Assembly: GCF_019173455.1 (NCBI RefSeq)
Contig: NZ_JADPQH010000002.1
Location: forward strand, 77,490 to 141,489
Source of the DNA: Nesterenkonia sp. Act20
GTDB lineage: Bacteria; Actinomycetota; Actinomycetes; Actinomycetales; Micrococcaceae
DNA: 64,000 bases
Direction: 5' to 3'
Positions within the stretch are counted from its first letter, which is position 1; each line of letters begins with the position of its first letter. Positions 25,184-33,209 of this stretch are shown in pieces. Below the pieces are notes generated by a model. That model did no database searches. It worked only from the letters and a program-made list of their open reading frames with translations, and was not told the origin of the DNA. Both the position numbers and the translations under genes were made by a program.

Positions 25184-26296
25184 TCAGGCGTTGCGCTTGC
25201 GTCCGCCGCGGCCGACGTCCTCATGCCCAGCCTGGGTGAGCGCCTGGCGGATCTCCTTGGGAAGCGAGAACACGATGTCCTCCTCCGCGGTGACGACCTC
25301 TTCGACCTGGCCGTAGCCGTAGTCGGCGAGCAGGCGCAGCACGTCGTCGACCAGCACCTCGGGGACCGAGGCGCCCGAGGTCACGCCGATCGTCGCGGCA
25401 TCCTGGAACCATGCCTCATCGACCTGGTTGGCGTAGTCCACCCGCTCGGCGCGCGCGGCACCGTACTCCTTGGCGACCTCTTTGAGACGCACGGAGTTCG
25501 AAGAGTTCTCTGAACCCACCACGATCACCAGGTCCGAGTCGGGCGCGACCTTCTTGATGGCGGCCTGACGGTTGGAGGTGGCATAGCAGATGTCGTCCGA
25601 GGGCGGATCCTGCAGGTTCGGGAAGCGTTCCCGCAGCTTCTGCACGGTCTCCATGGTCTCGTCCACCGAGAGCGTGGTCTGCGAGAGCCAGATCAGCCGG
25701 TCGGGGTTGCGCACCTGAAGATCGTCGACCTCCCAGGGACCGTTGACGATCGTCGTGTTGTCCGGCGCCTCCCCGTAGGTGCCCTCGACCTCCTCATGAC
25801 CTTCGTGGCCGATGAGCAGGATCTCGTAGTCGTCCCTCGCGAAGCGCACGGACTCACGGTGCACCTTGGTCACCAGCGGGCAGGTCGCGTCGATGGTCTG
25901 CAGATTGCGAGTCTCAGCCAGATCCTTGACCGCCGGGGAGACCCCATGTGCGGAGAAGACGAGCAGCGCACCCTCGGGCACCTGATCAGCCTCTTCGACG
26001 AAGATGACGCCCTTCTCCTGCAGCGTCTCGACCACATGACGGTTGTGCACGATCTCTTTGCGCACGTACACCGGGGCACCGTAGGTATCCAGCGCCTTCT
26101 CCACCGCGACCACGGCGCGGTCCACTCCGGCGCAGTAGCCGCGCGGAGCCGCCAACAGGACCTTGCGCGGTCCCTTGAAGGTGGACTCGGCTGCCACCTC
26201 CTCAGGGCTGCGGCGCTTGCGGGGCACCATCGGCATGGGGACCGCGATGTGCTGGCGCCGGGCCGGAGCGTCGGGGGCGGTGGCGGTGGAAGTCAT
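25184..26296 (-). CDS. ispH: 4-hydroxy-3-methylbut-2-enyl diphosphate reductase
   Basis: A 370-residue IspH, the last enzyme of the MEP isoprenoid pathway, which yields IPP and DMAPP. The three cysteines that hold the Fe-S cluster are visible in [23 protein letters not shown] and [13 protein letters not shown], and the catalytic region [10 protein letters not shown] and [12 protein letters not shown] is intact. The N-terminal ~40 residues are an actinobacterial extension; the C-terminus is a basic tail (GRGGRKRNA). It stands alone; its start is 86 bases from the end of the next minus-strand gene. Confidence 0.96.
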   Translation of the reverse strand: MTSTATAPDAPARRQHIAVPMPMVPRKRRSPEEVAAESTFKGPRKVLLAAPRGYCAGVDRAVVAVEKALDTYGAPVYVRKEIVHNRHVVETLQEKGVIFVEEADQVPEGALLVFSAHGVSPAVKDLAETRNLQTIDATCPLVTKVHRESVRFARDDYEILLIGHEGHEEVEGTYGEAPDNTTIVNGPWEVDDLQVRNPDRLIWLSQTTLSVDETMETVQKLRERFPNLQDPPSDDICYATSNRQAAIKKVAPDSDLVIVVGSENSSNSVRLKEVAKEYGAARAERVDYANQVDEAWFQDAATIGVTSGASVPEVLVDDVLRLLADYGYGQVEEVVTAEEDIVFSLPKEIRQALTQAGHEDVGRGGRKRNA

Positions 26297-26382
26297 GCCC
26301 AGAGTCTACCGGCGGGGCCTTGGCCGGGTCACACTGCGTCGCTGTATGAGGTCCCGCTCGGCGACGGCCCGCCATCAGCGCG

Positions 26383-27288
26383 TCAGGCCCGTTTATTGCG
26401 CGGCATGAGACTGCCCAGCAGCCCCACGACGACGACGGCGCCCGCTGCCCCGCTGAAGATCCACCAGGGCGGCTGAGCCCACCCGGTGTAGCGATCCTGG
26501 ACATGGTTCACCAGGGACTGGGCGGCAGGATCGGGAAGCGGCCCGAAGTCCGGTGCGGCCACGGTCAGCGCGATCCAGAGTCCCAGCCCCAGGGCGAGAA
26601 GCCCGCCCACGGTCAGTGCCACCCAGCGGCTGCGTCTCGGTCCCAGCAGCAGCCCCAGCAGGGCCACCACCCCGGCCGTGATGGCGAGGACGAGCCAGTG
26701 CTCGCTGGCGGCGGCGAGCAGCGCCCAGGTGTACGGGTCGGCACCGTCCTGCAGAGTGGCCTCCACATTGATCGTCACCTCAGGGGCGAGGAACTCGAAG
26801 CTCGAGGTGTCAAGGAAGGGCAGCCAGCCCAGCGCCGAATCCAGGCCCTCGCGCAGCGGCTCCGTCATCGCCTCGGTCATCGGACTGAGGTCCACCGCGA
26901 GATCAAGATCACTGGCATCTCCCGTGGTCCCCTCCGCGAAGACACGTTCAAGCTGCGCGGTGTAGTCGCTGCGGGTCTGCTGCAGCGTGTCATCCCAGGC
27001 CGCGGAGACCTGCTCGTTCTCCACCATCGAGCCCACGAGGTCATCGACCAATCCGTCCGCGCGATCACCGACCAGCGTGGAGACGACACTGGGCAGCTCC
27101 GATTCCATCCGCTCCAGCAGTTCCGCGGAGATGATCTCGCTGAAGGCCTCCTGCTCGGGCAGGTCCCCCGCGATCTCGCGGATAGGCTCGTCCTCGCGCA
27201 GCAACTGGTTGATCTGGAAGCCCGCCAGGGAGGAAGCTGCAAGCACCGCGGCGAGCAGCAGCGCGATCACGCTGAAGACCTGACGCAT
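26383..27288 (-). CDS. Membrane protein of unknown function
   Basis: A 301-residue protein with an N-terminal membrane helix (VFSVIALLLAAVLAASSLAG), an acidic extracytoplasmic domain of about 180 residues (many Glu/Asp, helical), and two to three membrane helices near the C-terminus (WLVLAITAGVVALLGLLLG, WVALTVGGLLALGLGLWIA, WWIFSGAAGAVVVVGLLGSL). The start at 27288 is chosen because AAGGAG lies seven bases upstream; an upstream ATG at 27324 has none. Proteins of this layout occur beside xseA in related actinobacteria in my recollection, but the function is unknown. It is divergent from xseA. Confidence 0.7.
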   Translation of the reverse strand: MRQVFSVIALLLAAVLAASSLAGFQINQLLREDEPIREIAGDLPEQEAFSEIISAELLERMESELPSVVSTLVGDRADGLVDDLVGSMVENEQVSAAWDDTLQQTRSDYTAQLERVFAEGTTGDASDLDLAVDLSPMTEAMTEPLREGLDSALGWLPFLDTSSFEFLAPEVTINVEATLQDGADPYTWALLAAASEHWLVLAITAGVVALLGLLLGPRRSRWVALTVGGLLALGLGLWIALTVAAPDFGPLPDPAAQSLVNHVQDRYTGWAQPPWWIFSGAAGAVVVVGLLGSLMPRNKRA

Positions 27289-27401
27289 GGGGATAACTCC
27301 TTCAGGCGTGTCAGAGGGTGGCATAGGCTGTAGAGCACCTTACAGAACCTTCCGGGTGAGACCGTCGAGGGGAGGCATTCTTCGATGAGCAGGAGCAGCG
27401 C

Positions 27402-28679
27402 ATGAGCCAGCCGGCACAGGCCCAGGACACCTCTGCCGAGACGCCGTGGCCGCTGAGCACCTATTCGCGCAAGCTCAAGGCCCATATCGAGATGGCCCCA
27501 CCCACCTGGGTCGAGGGGCAGCTGGTCGAGTTCAATCTGCGCAATGGAAACGCCTGGATGACGCTTCGCGATCTGGAGCAGGAGGTCTCCTTCTCCACCG
27601 TGGCCTGGCGCACCGTGGCGGGCGGACTCAACGGGACCGTCTCCCCCGGTTCGCGTGTGGTCGCGCTGGTCAAGCCGAGCCTCTATGAGAAGTCCGGCCG
27701 GCTCTCGCTGGTCGCTCAGCAGATGAAGCCCGTGGGGCTCGGAGACCTGCTGGCCAGGATCGAACAGCTCAAGCAGAAGCTCGCGGCCGAGGGACTCTTT
27801 CGGGCCGAGCTGAAACAGCCGCTGCCGGTGCTGCCGCTGCGCATCGGGCTGATCACCGGCCGCAACTCCGACGCCAAGAAGGACATTCTGCGCAACACCC
27901 ATGCCCGCTGGGCGGCCGCCCAGTTCGAGATCCGCGAGGTGGCGACCCAGGGCCCCACCGCTCCCCAAGAGGTCGCAGCGGCCCTGGCAGAGCTCGATGC
28001 TGAAGCCGCCGTGGAGGTGATCGTGATCGCCCGGGGCGGAGGCGCGCTGGAAGAGGTCGTCCTGCCCTTCTCCGATGAACGGCTGATCCGAGCCGTGGCG
28101 GCGGCGCGCACCCCCGTGGTCTCGGCGATCGGGCATGAGGCGGACCGGCCGCTGCTCGACGAGGTCGCCGATATGCGCGCCTCGACCCCCACCGGGGCAG
28201 CGAAGCTGCTGGTGGTCGATGAGGCTCAGGAGAGGGCGAACCTCAGCCAGGCAAGGGAACGCATGTCCTCGGGTGTGGAGCGTCTGCTCCGCCGGGAGTC
28301 CGACTGGCTGCAGGCCGTGCGCTCGCGCCCGGTGCTGGCCCAGCCTCAGGACATGCTCTCCGTGCGCTCTCAGGAGCTGGAGGGCCTGCGCCGTCGCGCG
28401 CTCTTCGGCATGGAATCAGCCCTGGCCCGGGGCACCGACTGGGTCGCCCATACCCGCGCCCGGGTCCGTTCACTGTCTCCGCAGTCCACGCTGGACCGTG
28501 GCTACGCGGTCGTCCAGGCCCAGCGGGAAGCCGGGTGGGAGGTACTGCGCGAGGCAGGGACGGTGACCCGCGGGGATCAGTTGAGCATCATGGTGGCCTC
28601 CGGGGAGCTCACCGCCCGAGCCGAGGAGATCTATCCCCGAGACCAGAACACCTCCCAGAACCGAAAGGCAGAACAGTGA
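27402..28679 (+). CDS. xseA: Exodeoxyribonuclease VII large subunit
   Basis: A 425-residue XseA: N-terminal OB-fold for DNA binding (LSTYSRKLKAHIEMAPPTWV, then VEFNLRNGNAWMTLRD), the catalytic domain with GLITGRNSDAKKDILRN, the VIVIARGGGALEEVVLPFSDE block and ISAIGHE-like VVSAIGHEADRPLLDEVADM, and a coiled-coil region ahead of the C-terminal LDRGYAVV repeat. It degrades single-stranded DNA together with XseB, whose GTG overlaps the xseA stop (GTGA). Confidence 0.96.
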   Translation: MSQPAQAQDTSAETPWPLSTYSRKLKAHIEMAPPTWVEGQLVEFNLRNGNAWMTLRDLEQEVSFSTVAWRTVAGGLNGTVSPGSRVVALVKPSLYEKSGRLSLVAQQMKPVGLGDLLARIEQLKQKLAAEGLFRAELKQPLPVLPLRIGLITGRNSDAKKDILRNTHARWAAAQFEIREVATQGPTAPQEVAAALAELDAEAAVEVIVIARGGGALEEVVLPFSDERLIRAVAAARTPVVSAIGHEADRPLLDEVADMRASTPTGAAKLLVVDEAQERANLSQARERMSSGVERLLRRESDWLQAVRSRPVLAQPQDMLSVRSQELEGLRRRALFGMESALARGTDWVAHTRARVRSLSPQSTLDRGYAVVQAQREAGWEVLREAGTVTRGDQLSIMVASGELTARAEEIYPRDQNTSQNRKAEQ

Positions 28680-28978
28680 CCGAAGCACCCCACGCCGAAG
28701 AGTCGGCCGGCACAGGCTCCACCGCGAGCGAGTTCGCCGCGGCGCAGACTCAGGACATCGAGACCATGAGCTACGAGCGGGCACGCGAGGAACTCGTCGC
28801 CGTGGTCACCAAGCTGGAGACCGGCGGTGCACCGCTGGAGGAGTCACTGGCCCTGTGGCAGCGCGGCGAGGCACTGGCCGATCGCTGTGAACGCTGGCTC
28901 GACGGCGCACGCACCCGCCTGGAAGAGGTGCGCGCGGAGCTCACCCAGGATGACGAGGTCAGAAGTACGGACGCGTGA
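28676..28978 (+). CDS. xseB: Exodeoxyribonuclease VII small subunit
   Basis: A 100-residue protein whose last 70 residues form the XseB helical hairpin (SYERAREELVAVVTKLETGG, then LEESLALWQRGEALADRCE), with an N-terminal extension of about 30 polar residues. Translation starts at the GTG overlapping the xseA stop by four bases. The last 20 bases overlap the convergent VOC gene. Confidence 0.93.
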   Translation: MTEAPHAEESAGTGSTASEFAAAQTQDIETMSYERAREELVAVVTKLETGGAPLEESLALWQRGEALADRCERWLDGARTRLEEVRAELTQDDEVRSTDA

Positions 28979-29333
28979 TGAGCTCGATGTAATGTCCCGC
29001 CGGGTCAAGCAGGTAGACCCCGCGGCCTCCGTGTTCCGTGTTCGTCTCCCCTGGCCTTCTCCGCTGCGGGTCCGCCCAGTGCTGAAGCGCTCGAGCGGTG
29101 ATCTTCTCGTAGGCCCGATCGAAATGCGCATCCTCGACGAGGAACGCGTAATGCTGGGGAGGGAACTCGATCGGCGGGGCCGCGAACTGCAGCATCACTC
29201 CGTCTGCGATCGCGACGTTGGTGAAGAGCCCCCAGGAGGGGGCACGCCGGGCTTCCAGCAGATCACAATAGAACTCGGCCATCACGGCCGGATCCAGTGA
29301 CGCGATGATCGTGTGGTTGAAACGCGCTGTCAT
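28959..29333 (-). CDS. VOC-superfamily (glyoxalase/dioxygenase-like) protein
   Basis: A 124-residue protein with one vicinal-oxygen-chelate fold: FNHTIIASLDPAVMAEFYCD at the N-terminus with the first metal-ligand histidine, HYAFLVEDAHFDRAYEKI in the middle, and YLLDPAGHYIELITRPY at the end with the last-strand glutamate. Members include metal enzymes and resistance-type binding proteins; the substrate is not inferable. AAGGAG precedes the ATG, directly behind a perfect 10-bp hairpin. Its 3' end overlaps xseB by 20 bases in convergent orientation. Confidence 0.85.
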   Translation of the reverse strand: MTARFNHTIIASLDPAVMAEFYCDLLEARRAPSWGLFTNVAIADGVMLQFAAPPIEFPPQHYAFLVEDAHFDRAYEKITARALQHWADPQRRRPGETNTEHGGRGVYLLDPAGHYIELITRPYF

Positions 29334-29343
29334 GATTCTCCTT

Positions 29344-29377
29344 GGTCTGTGTGGGTGAGGATGAGGTCACACAGACC
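29344..29377. promoter_or_regulatory. Perfect 10-bp dyad just upstream of the VOC gene
   Basis: GGTCTGTGTG (29344-29353) and its exact reverse complement CACACAGACC (29368-29377) are separated by 14 bases. On the minus strand the structure ends directly before the AAGGAG ribosome binding site of the VOC gene. It may be a repressor operator or an RNA hairpin that controls translation. Confidence 0.45.
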
Positions 29378-29531
29378 TGGGGCGGAGCGCGGATCAGGGC
29401 ACGACCAGTTTGCCTTTCCGGGAGCGGCCGACGGAGGCCTGGCTGGTCATCATGGACAGCATTCTAGGCACCCTGCGCCTCGTGGCACGCGGTCTCCCGC
29501 CCGCACGCCGCGGGAGGCAGACTTCAGCCGA

Positions 29532-30770
29532 TCATGCGCGAGCTGCTGCGTCCCGGTACTCGGCGAGGAACTCGGCGATCCCCGCGATGGCATGCTCGAG
29601 GTCCTCCACCGAAGGCAGCGTCACCAGCCGGAAGTGGTTGTCATCGATCCAGTTGAACGCGCGGCCATGGGAGACGAGGATCTTCTGCTGGCGCAGCAGC
29701 TCGATGACGAACTGCTCGTCGTTCTCGATGGGGTAGATCTCGGGATCGAGCCGTGGGAACAGGTACAGCGCGCCGTCGGCCTGGTGGACCTCCACCCCTT
29801 CGATCTCGCGCAGCAGCCGGTAGGCCGTCTCGCGCTGCTCGAACAGCCGCCCACCGGGGTCGATCAGGTCCTCGATGGACTGGTGTCCCCCGAGTGCGGC
29901 CTGGATGGCATGCTGGGCCGGCACATTGGCGCACATGCGCATGTTCATCAGCAGGGTCAGGCCCTCGAGGTAGTTCTTGCCGCGGTGGGTCGGTCCGGAG
30001 ACGTAGATCCAGCCGGAGCGGAACCCTGCCACGCGCCAGGTCTTGGAGAGTCCGGAGAAGGTGATGGTGAAGACGTCGTCGGAGAGCGTGCAGGCGTTGA
30101 CCATCTCGGCGCCCTCGAAGGTGATGTTCTCGTAGATCTCGTCCGAGAGCAGCATCAGATTGTGCCGCCGGCAGATGTCGACCATCGCCTCAAGGATCTC
30201 CCGCGGGTAGACCGCACCGGTGGGGTTGTTCGGATTGATGATGACCAGCGCCTTGGTCCGCTCGGTGACCTTGGACTCGATCTCCTCGGGATCCGGCCAC
30301 CAGCTGTTGTCCTCGTCGCAGATGTAGTGCACCGCTTTCCCACCGGCGAGGGTGGTGGCCCCGGTCCACAGCGGGTAGTCCGGAGCGGGGATCAGCACCT
30401 CGTCGCCGGGGGCGAGCATCGCCTGCAGCACCATCGAGATCAGCTCGGAGACTCCATTGCCCAGGTAGATGTCGGAGGGGTCGGCCTCGGTCATCCCCCG
30501 CGCCTGGTAGTACTGCGCCACGGCGATCCGCGCCGAGTAGATGCCCTGCGAGTCTGAATACCCCTGGGCGTCGTGGAGGTTGCTGATCATCGCCATCCGG
30601 ATGGAGTCCGGGGCTTCGAAGCCGAAGGGCGCGGGATTGCCGATGTTCAGGCGCGTGATCGCGTGCCCTTCGCGCTCCAGCCTGGCGGCCTCCTGCGCGA
30701 TGGGTCCACGCACGTCGTACCTGACGTCTTGGAGCTTCGGCGACTGGGTGAAGTCTTCAAATTCCTGCAT
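29532..30770 (-). CDS. PLP-dependent aminotransferase, alanine type (copy 1 of tandem pair)
   Basis: A 412-residue fold-type I class I/II aminotransferase close to the AlaA/AlaT alanine-pyruvate group. Landmarks are LNIGNPAPFGFEAPD near the N-terminus, QGYSDSQGIYSAR, PLWTGATTLAGG, NPNNPTGAVYPREILE, LLSDEIYENI and the cofactor lysine in FSGLSKTWRVAGFRSGW, plus FRLVTLPSVEDL at the end. The ATG at 30770 was chosen because the start of its tandem neighbour is identical in position and length; the frame continues upstream into the gap without similarity. It is downstream of an equally long paralogue on the same strand, 112 bases apart. Confidence 0.92.
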   Translation of the reverse strand: MQEFEDFTQSPKLQDVRYDVRGPIAQEAARLEREGHAITRLNIGNPAPFGFEAPDSIRMAMISNLHDAQGYSDSQGIYSARIAVAQYYQARGMTEADPSDIYLGNGVSELISMVLQAMLAPGDEVLIPAPDYPLWTGATTLAGGKAVHYICDEDNSWWPDPEEIESKVTERTKALVIINPNNPTGAVYPREILEAMVDICRRHNLMLLSDEIYENITFEGAEMVNACTLSDDVFTITFSGLSKTWRVAGFRSGWIYVSGPTHRGKNYLEGLTLLMNMRMCANVPAQHAIQAALGGHQSIEDLIDPGGRLFEQRETAYRLLREIEGVEVHQADGALYLFPRLDPEIYPIENDEQFVIELLRQQKILVSHGRAFNWIDDNHFRLVTLPSVEDLEHAIAGIAEFLAEYRDAAARA

Positions 30771-30882
30771 CCTGAGGTTGCGCACTGTTCTATCCTGCAC
30801 CTTTCCGAGTGGAAGAGCCCCTGACATTTCCTGTGCTGAGCGTCTCATACACCAGCGTTCAGCACCCGGTCGTGGTGCCGGG

Positions 30883-32121
30883 TCAGGAACGCGCGAACGC
30901 GTCCCGGTAGGAGGCGAGGAAGTCCGCGATGCCCGCGATGGCCTCCTCGAGCTCCTCCACCGGAGGCAGCGACACCAGTCGGAAATGGTTGTCATCGATC
31001 CAGTTGAACGCACGTCCATGGGAGACCAGGATCTTCTGCTGGCGCAGCAGCTCCATCACGAAGGCCTCGTCGTTCTGGATCGGGTAGATCTTCGGATCCA
31101 GCCGCGGGAACAGATACAGCGCGCCGTCGGCCTGGTGCACGTCCACACCCTCGATCTCGGAGAGCAGCTTATGGGCGATGTTGCGCTGCTCGTAGATCCT
31201 CCCGCCGGGCCGGATGAACTCCTCCACGGACTGGTAGCCGCCCAACGCCGTCTGGATGGCGTGCTGCGCGGGAACGTTGGGACACATCCGAAGATTCGAC
31301 ATCAGGTTCAGGCCCTCGATGTAGTTCTTCGCCCGGTGCTTGGGTCCGGACATGTAGAGCCAGCCCGAGCGGAACCCCGCTACGCGCCAGGTCTTGGAGA
31401 GCCCGGAGAAGGTGATCGTGAAGACGTCATCGGCGAGTGTGCAGGCGTTGATCATCTCCGCGTCGTCGAAGGTGATCTTCTCGTAGATCTCATCGGAGAG
31501 CAGCATCAGGTTGTGCCGCCGGGCGATGTCCACCATGGCTTCGAGGATCTCGCGCGGGTAGACGGCTCCGGTGGGGTTGTTCGGGTTGATGAGGACCAGC
31601 GCCTTGGTCCGCTCGGTGATCTTGGACTCCACCTCTTCGGGGTCCGGCCACCAGTGGTTCTCCTCATCACAGATGTAGTGCACGGCGCGACCGCCGCACA
31701 GGGTGGTGATGCCGGTCCACAGCGGGTAGTCCGGGGCGGGGATGAGCACCTCGTCGCCGGGATTGATCATCGCCTGGAGGACCATCGTGATCAGCTCGGA
31801 GACGCCGTTGCCCAGGATCACGTCCGAGACTTCGGCGTCGCGCATGCCGCGGGACTGGTAGTACTGGGCGACCGCCGTGCGCGCCGAGTAGATGCCCTGA
31901 GAGTCCGAATACCCCTGTGACGTGGGGAGATTCTTGATCATGTCGACCAGGATCGCGTCGGGAGCATCGAAGCCGAAGGGCGCCATATTGCCGATGTTCA
32001 GCTTGGTGATTCGATGCCCGGCGCGTTCAAGTCGCGCGGCTTCTACAGCGATCGGGCCACGTACGTCGTAACGCACGTTGCGGAGCTTCTGAGCCTGAGT
32101 GAAGTCCTCGAATTCCTCCAT
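30883..32121 (-). CDS. PLP-dependent aminotransferase, alanine type (copy 2 of tandem pair)
   Basis: A 412-residue paralogue of the neighbouring gene; the two are very similar along the whole length. The cofactor lysine in FSGLSKTWRVAGFRSGW, NPNNPTGAVYPREILE and LLSDEIYEKI are conserved. It differs at LNIGNMAPFGFDAPD, where the family usually has NPAPFGF: a methionine takes the place of the proline next to the substrate-binding segment, which may shift specificity. By order of transcription it is the upstream copy. One copy probably serves alanine synthesis; the second may have another amino acid or be redundant. Confidence 0.92.
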   Translation of the reverse strand: MEEFEDFTQAQKLRNVRYDVRGPIAVEAARLERAGHRITKLNIGNMAPFGFDAPDAILVDMIKNLPTSQGYSDSQGIYSARTAVAQYYQSRGMRDAEVSDVILGNGVSELITMVLQAMINPGDEVLIPAPDYPLWTGITTLCGGRAVHYICDEENHWWPDPEEVESKITERTKALVLINPNNPTGAVYPREILEAMVDIARRHNLMLLSDEIYEKITFDDAEMINACTLADDVFTITFSGLSKTWRVAGFRSGWLYMSGPKHRAKNYIEGLNLMSNLRMCPNVPAQHAIQTALGGYQSVEEFIRPGGRIYEQRNIAHKLLSEIEGVDVHQADGALYLFPRLDPKIYPIQNDEAFVMELLRQQKILVSHGRAFNWIDDNHFRLVSLPPVEELEEAIAGIADFLASYRDAFARS

Positions 32122-32200
32122 GAACAGATTGTGCCCTATACACGCGCATCAAGCGGGACATGACGTCCACCGGCAAGTCTGAACGGCCACCCCGGGCCCG

Positions 32201-33163
32201 TCAGCCCCAGTCTTCGGGCTCGGCGATGAACCCCTCCTGGACCAGCCAATACTCCGCAGCCTCCTGGGGGCTCAGCCCCTGCTCGCCGTCGGTGAGCCGA
32301 CGCAGGGTGACCAGGGCGTCGTCGTCGAGGGCCTGTGCCAGTTCCGCCGAGACCTCCGGCACCTCCTCGGCGACCTCGGTAGAGACCACCGGAATGAACT
32401 GCTCCTGCGGGAAGGCCCGCTCGGCATCGGTGAGCGCCACCAGCGCCTGCTCTTCGATGCTGGGATGTGAGGCGGTGAGGATGGCGGCGTCCAGACGCGC
32501 GGTGATCACTCCCTCGACGAGGTCAGCCTCCTCTGCCACGGAGATGGCGGCCGGTTCACAGTCGTAGACCTCCTCCAGCAGCGGCGCAGGCTCCGGCAGG
32601 TCTGGTCGCACCCCGATGCGCAGCTCATCGCAGGCATCGGCGAACTCCGGATCGGCCACCTCACCGGCGGCGGAGATCTCGCGCTCCTCGGCCGTGATCA
32701 AGGTGATGACCAGCGCGCTGTCCAACACGGCCACCGAGGGATCCAGCAGCTCGGCGTCATCATCCAGCCCGCCGTCGATGAGCGCCACCAGATCCGCGGA
32801 GCTGGGCTGGTCCAGCCTTGCCCAGCCCTCCTGGTCCAGCTGTTGGGCCAGCGCCATTGTTCGTCCGATGACCAGGTCAGCCTCGCCCTCGGTCACCAGA
32901 GCACCGGTAGCCTGCTCCTGAGGCTCCACCACGGTGGGAGATTCCCGGGAGGTCAGCGCCAGCGCGTAGACATTCGCGATGGTCTGGTCCAGCTCATGCT
33001 CCCCCACGGCGATGGTCCAGGCCCGCTCAGCCGCGCTTCCGGTGGGCTCCTCGGCCGGTGGCGGCGAGGAACATCCGCTCACCAGCAGCACGCCGAAAGC
33101 GGCGAGGGAGGTCAGCCCGGCAGCGCTGCGAACACGCCGAGGCGCAGGGGGGCTGAAAGTCAT
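32201..33163 (-). CDS. Orphan OpuAC-like substrate-binding lipoprotein
   Basis: A 320-residue lipoprotein with a signal peptide (RRVRSAAGLTSLAAFGVLL) and lipobox LVSGC. The mature part begins with a Glu/Pro/Ser tether and then AERAWTIAVGEHELDQTIAN, the opening of OpuAC/ProX/OsmF-type periplasmic-binding domains for quaternary amines such as glycine betaine, and ends in PQEAAEYWLVQEGFI. No ABC permease or ATPase gene is adjacent, so it either works with a transporter elsewhere or is a remnant. The annotated start is the second in-frame ATG; the first is nine bases upstream. Its start is only 46 bases from the divergent TPR gene. Confidence 0.75.
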   Translation of the reverse strand: MTFSPPAPRRVRSAAGLTSLAAFGVLLVSGCSSPPPAEEPTGSAAERAWTIAVGEHELDQTIANVYALALTSRESPTVVEPQEQATGALVTEGEADLVIGRTMALAQQLDQEGWARLDQPSSADLVALIDGGLDDDAELLDPSVAVLDSALVITLITAEEREISAAGEVADPEFADACDELRIGVRPDLPEPAPLLEEVYDCEPAAISVAEEADLVEGVITARLDAAILTASHPSIEEQALVALTDAERAFPQEQFIPVVSTEVAEEVPEVSAELAQALDDDALVTLRRLTDGEQGLSPQEAAEYWLVQEGFIAEPEDWG

Positions 33164-33209
33164 AGCCGCCATTCTACGGCGGCACCAGATCGGGGATACT
33201 CTGGTGCAG

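Noticed and set aside
29395-29454. Possible C-terminal stub of a quinone oxidoreductase (minus strand, ends GKLVVP)
   Set aside because: Fewer than 20 codons; too short to distinguish from chance.
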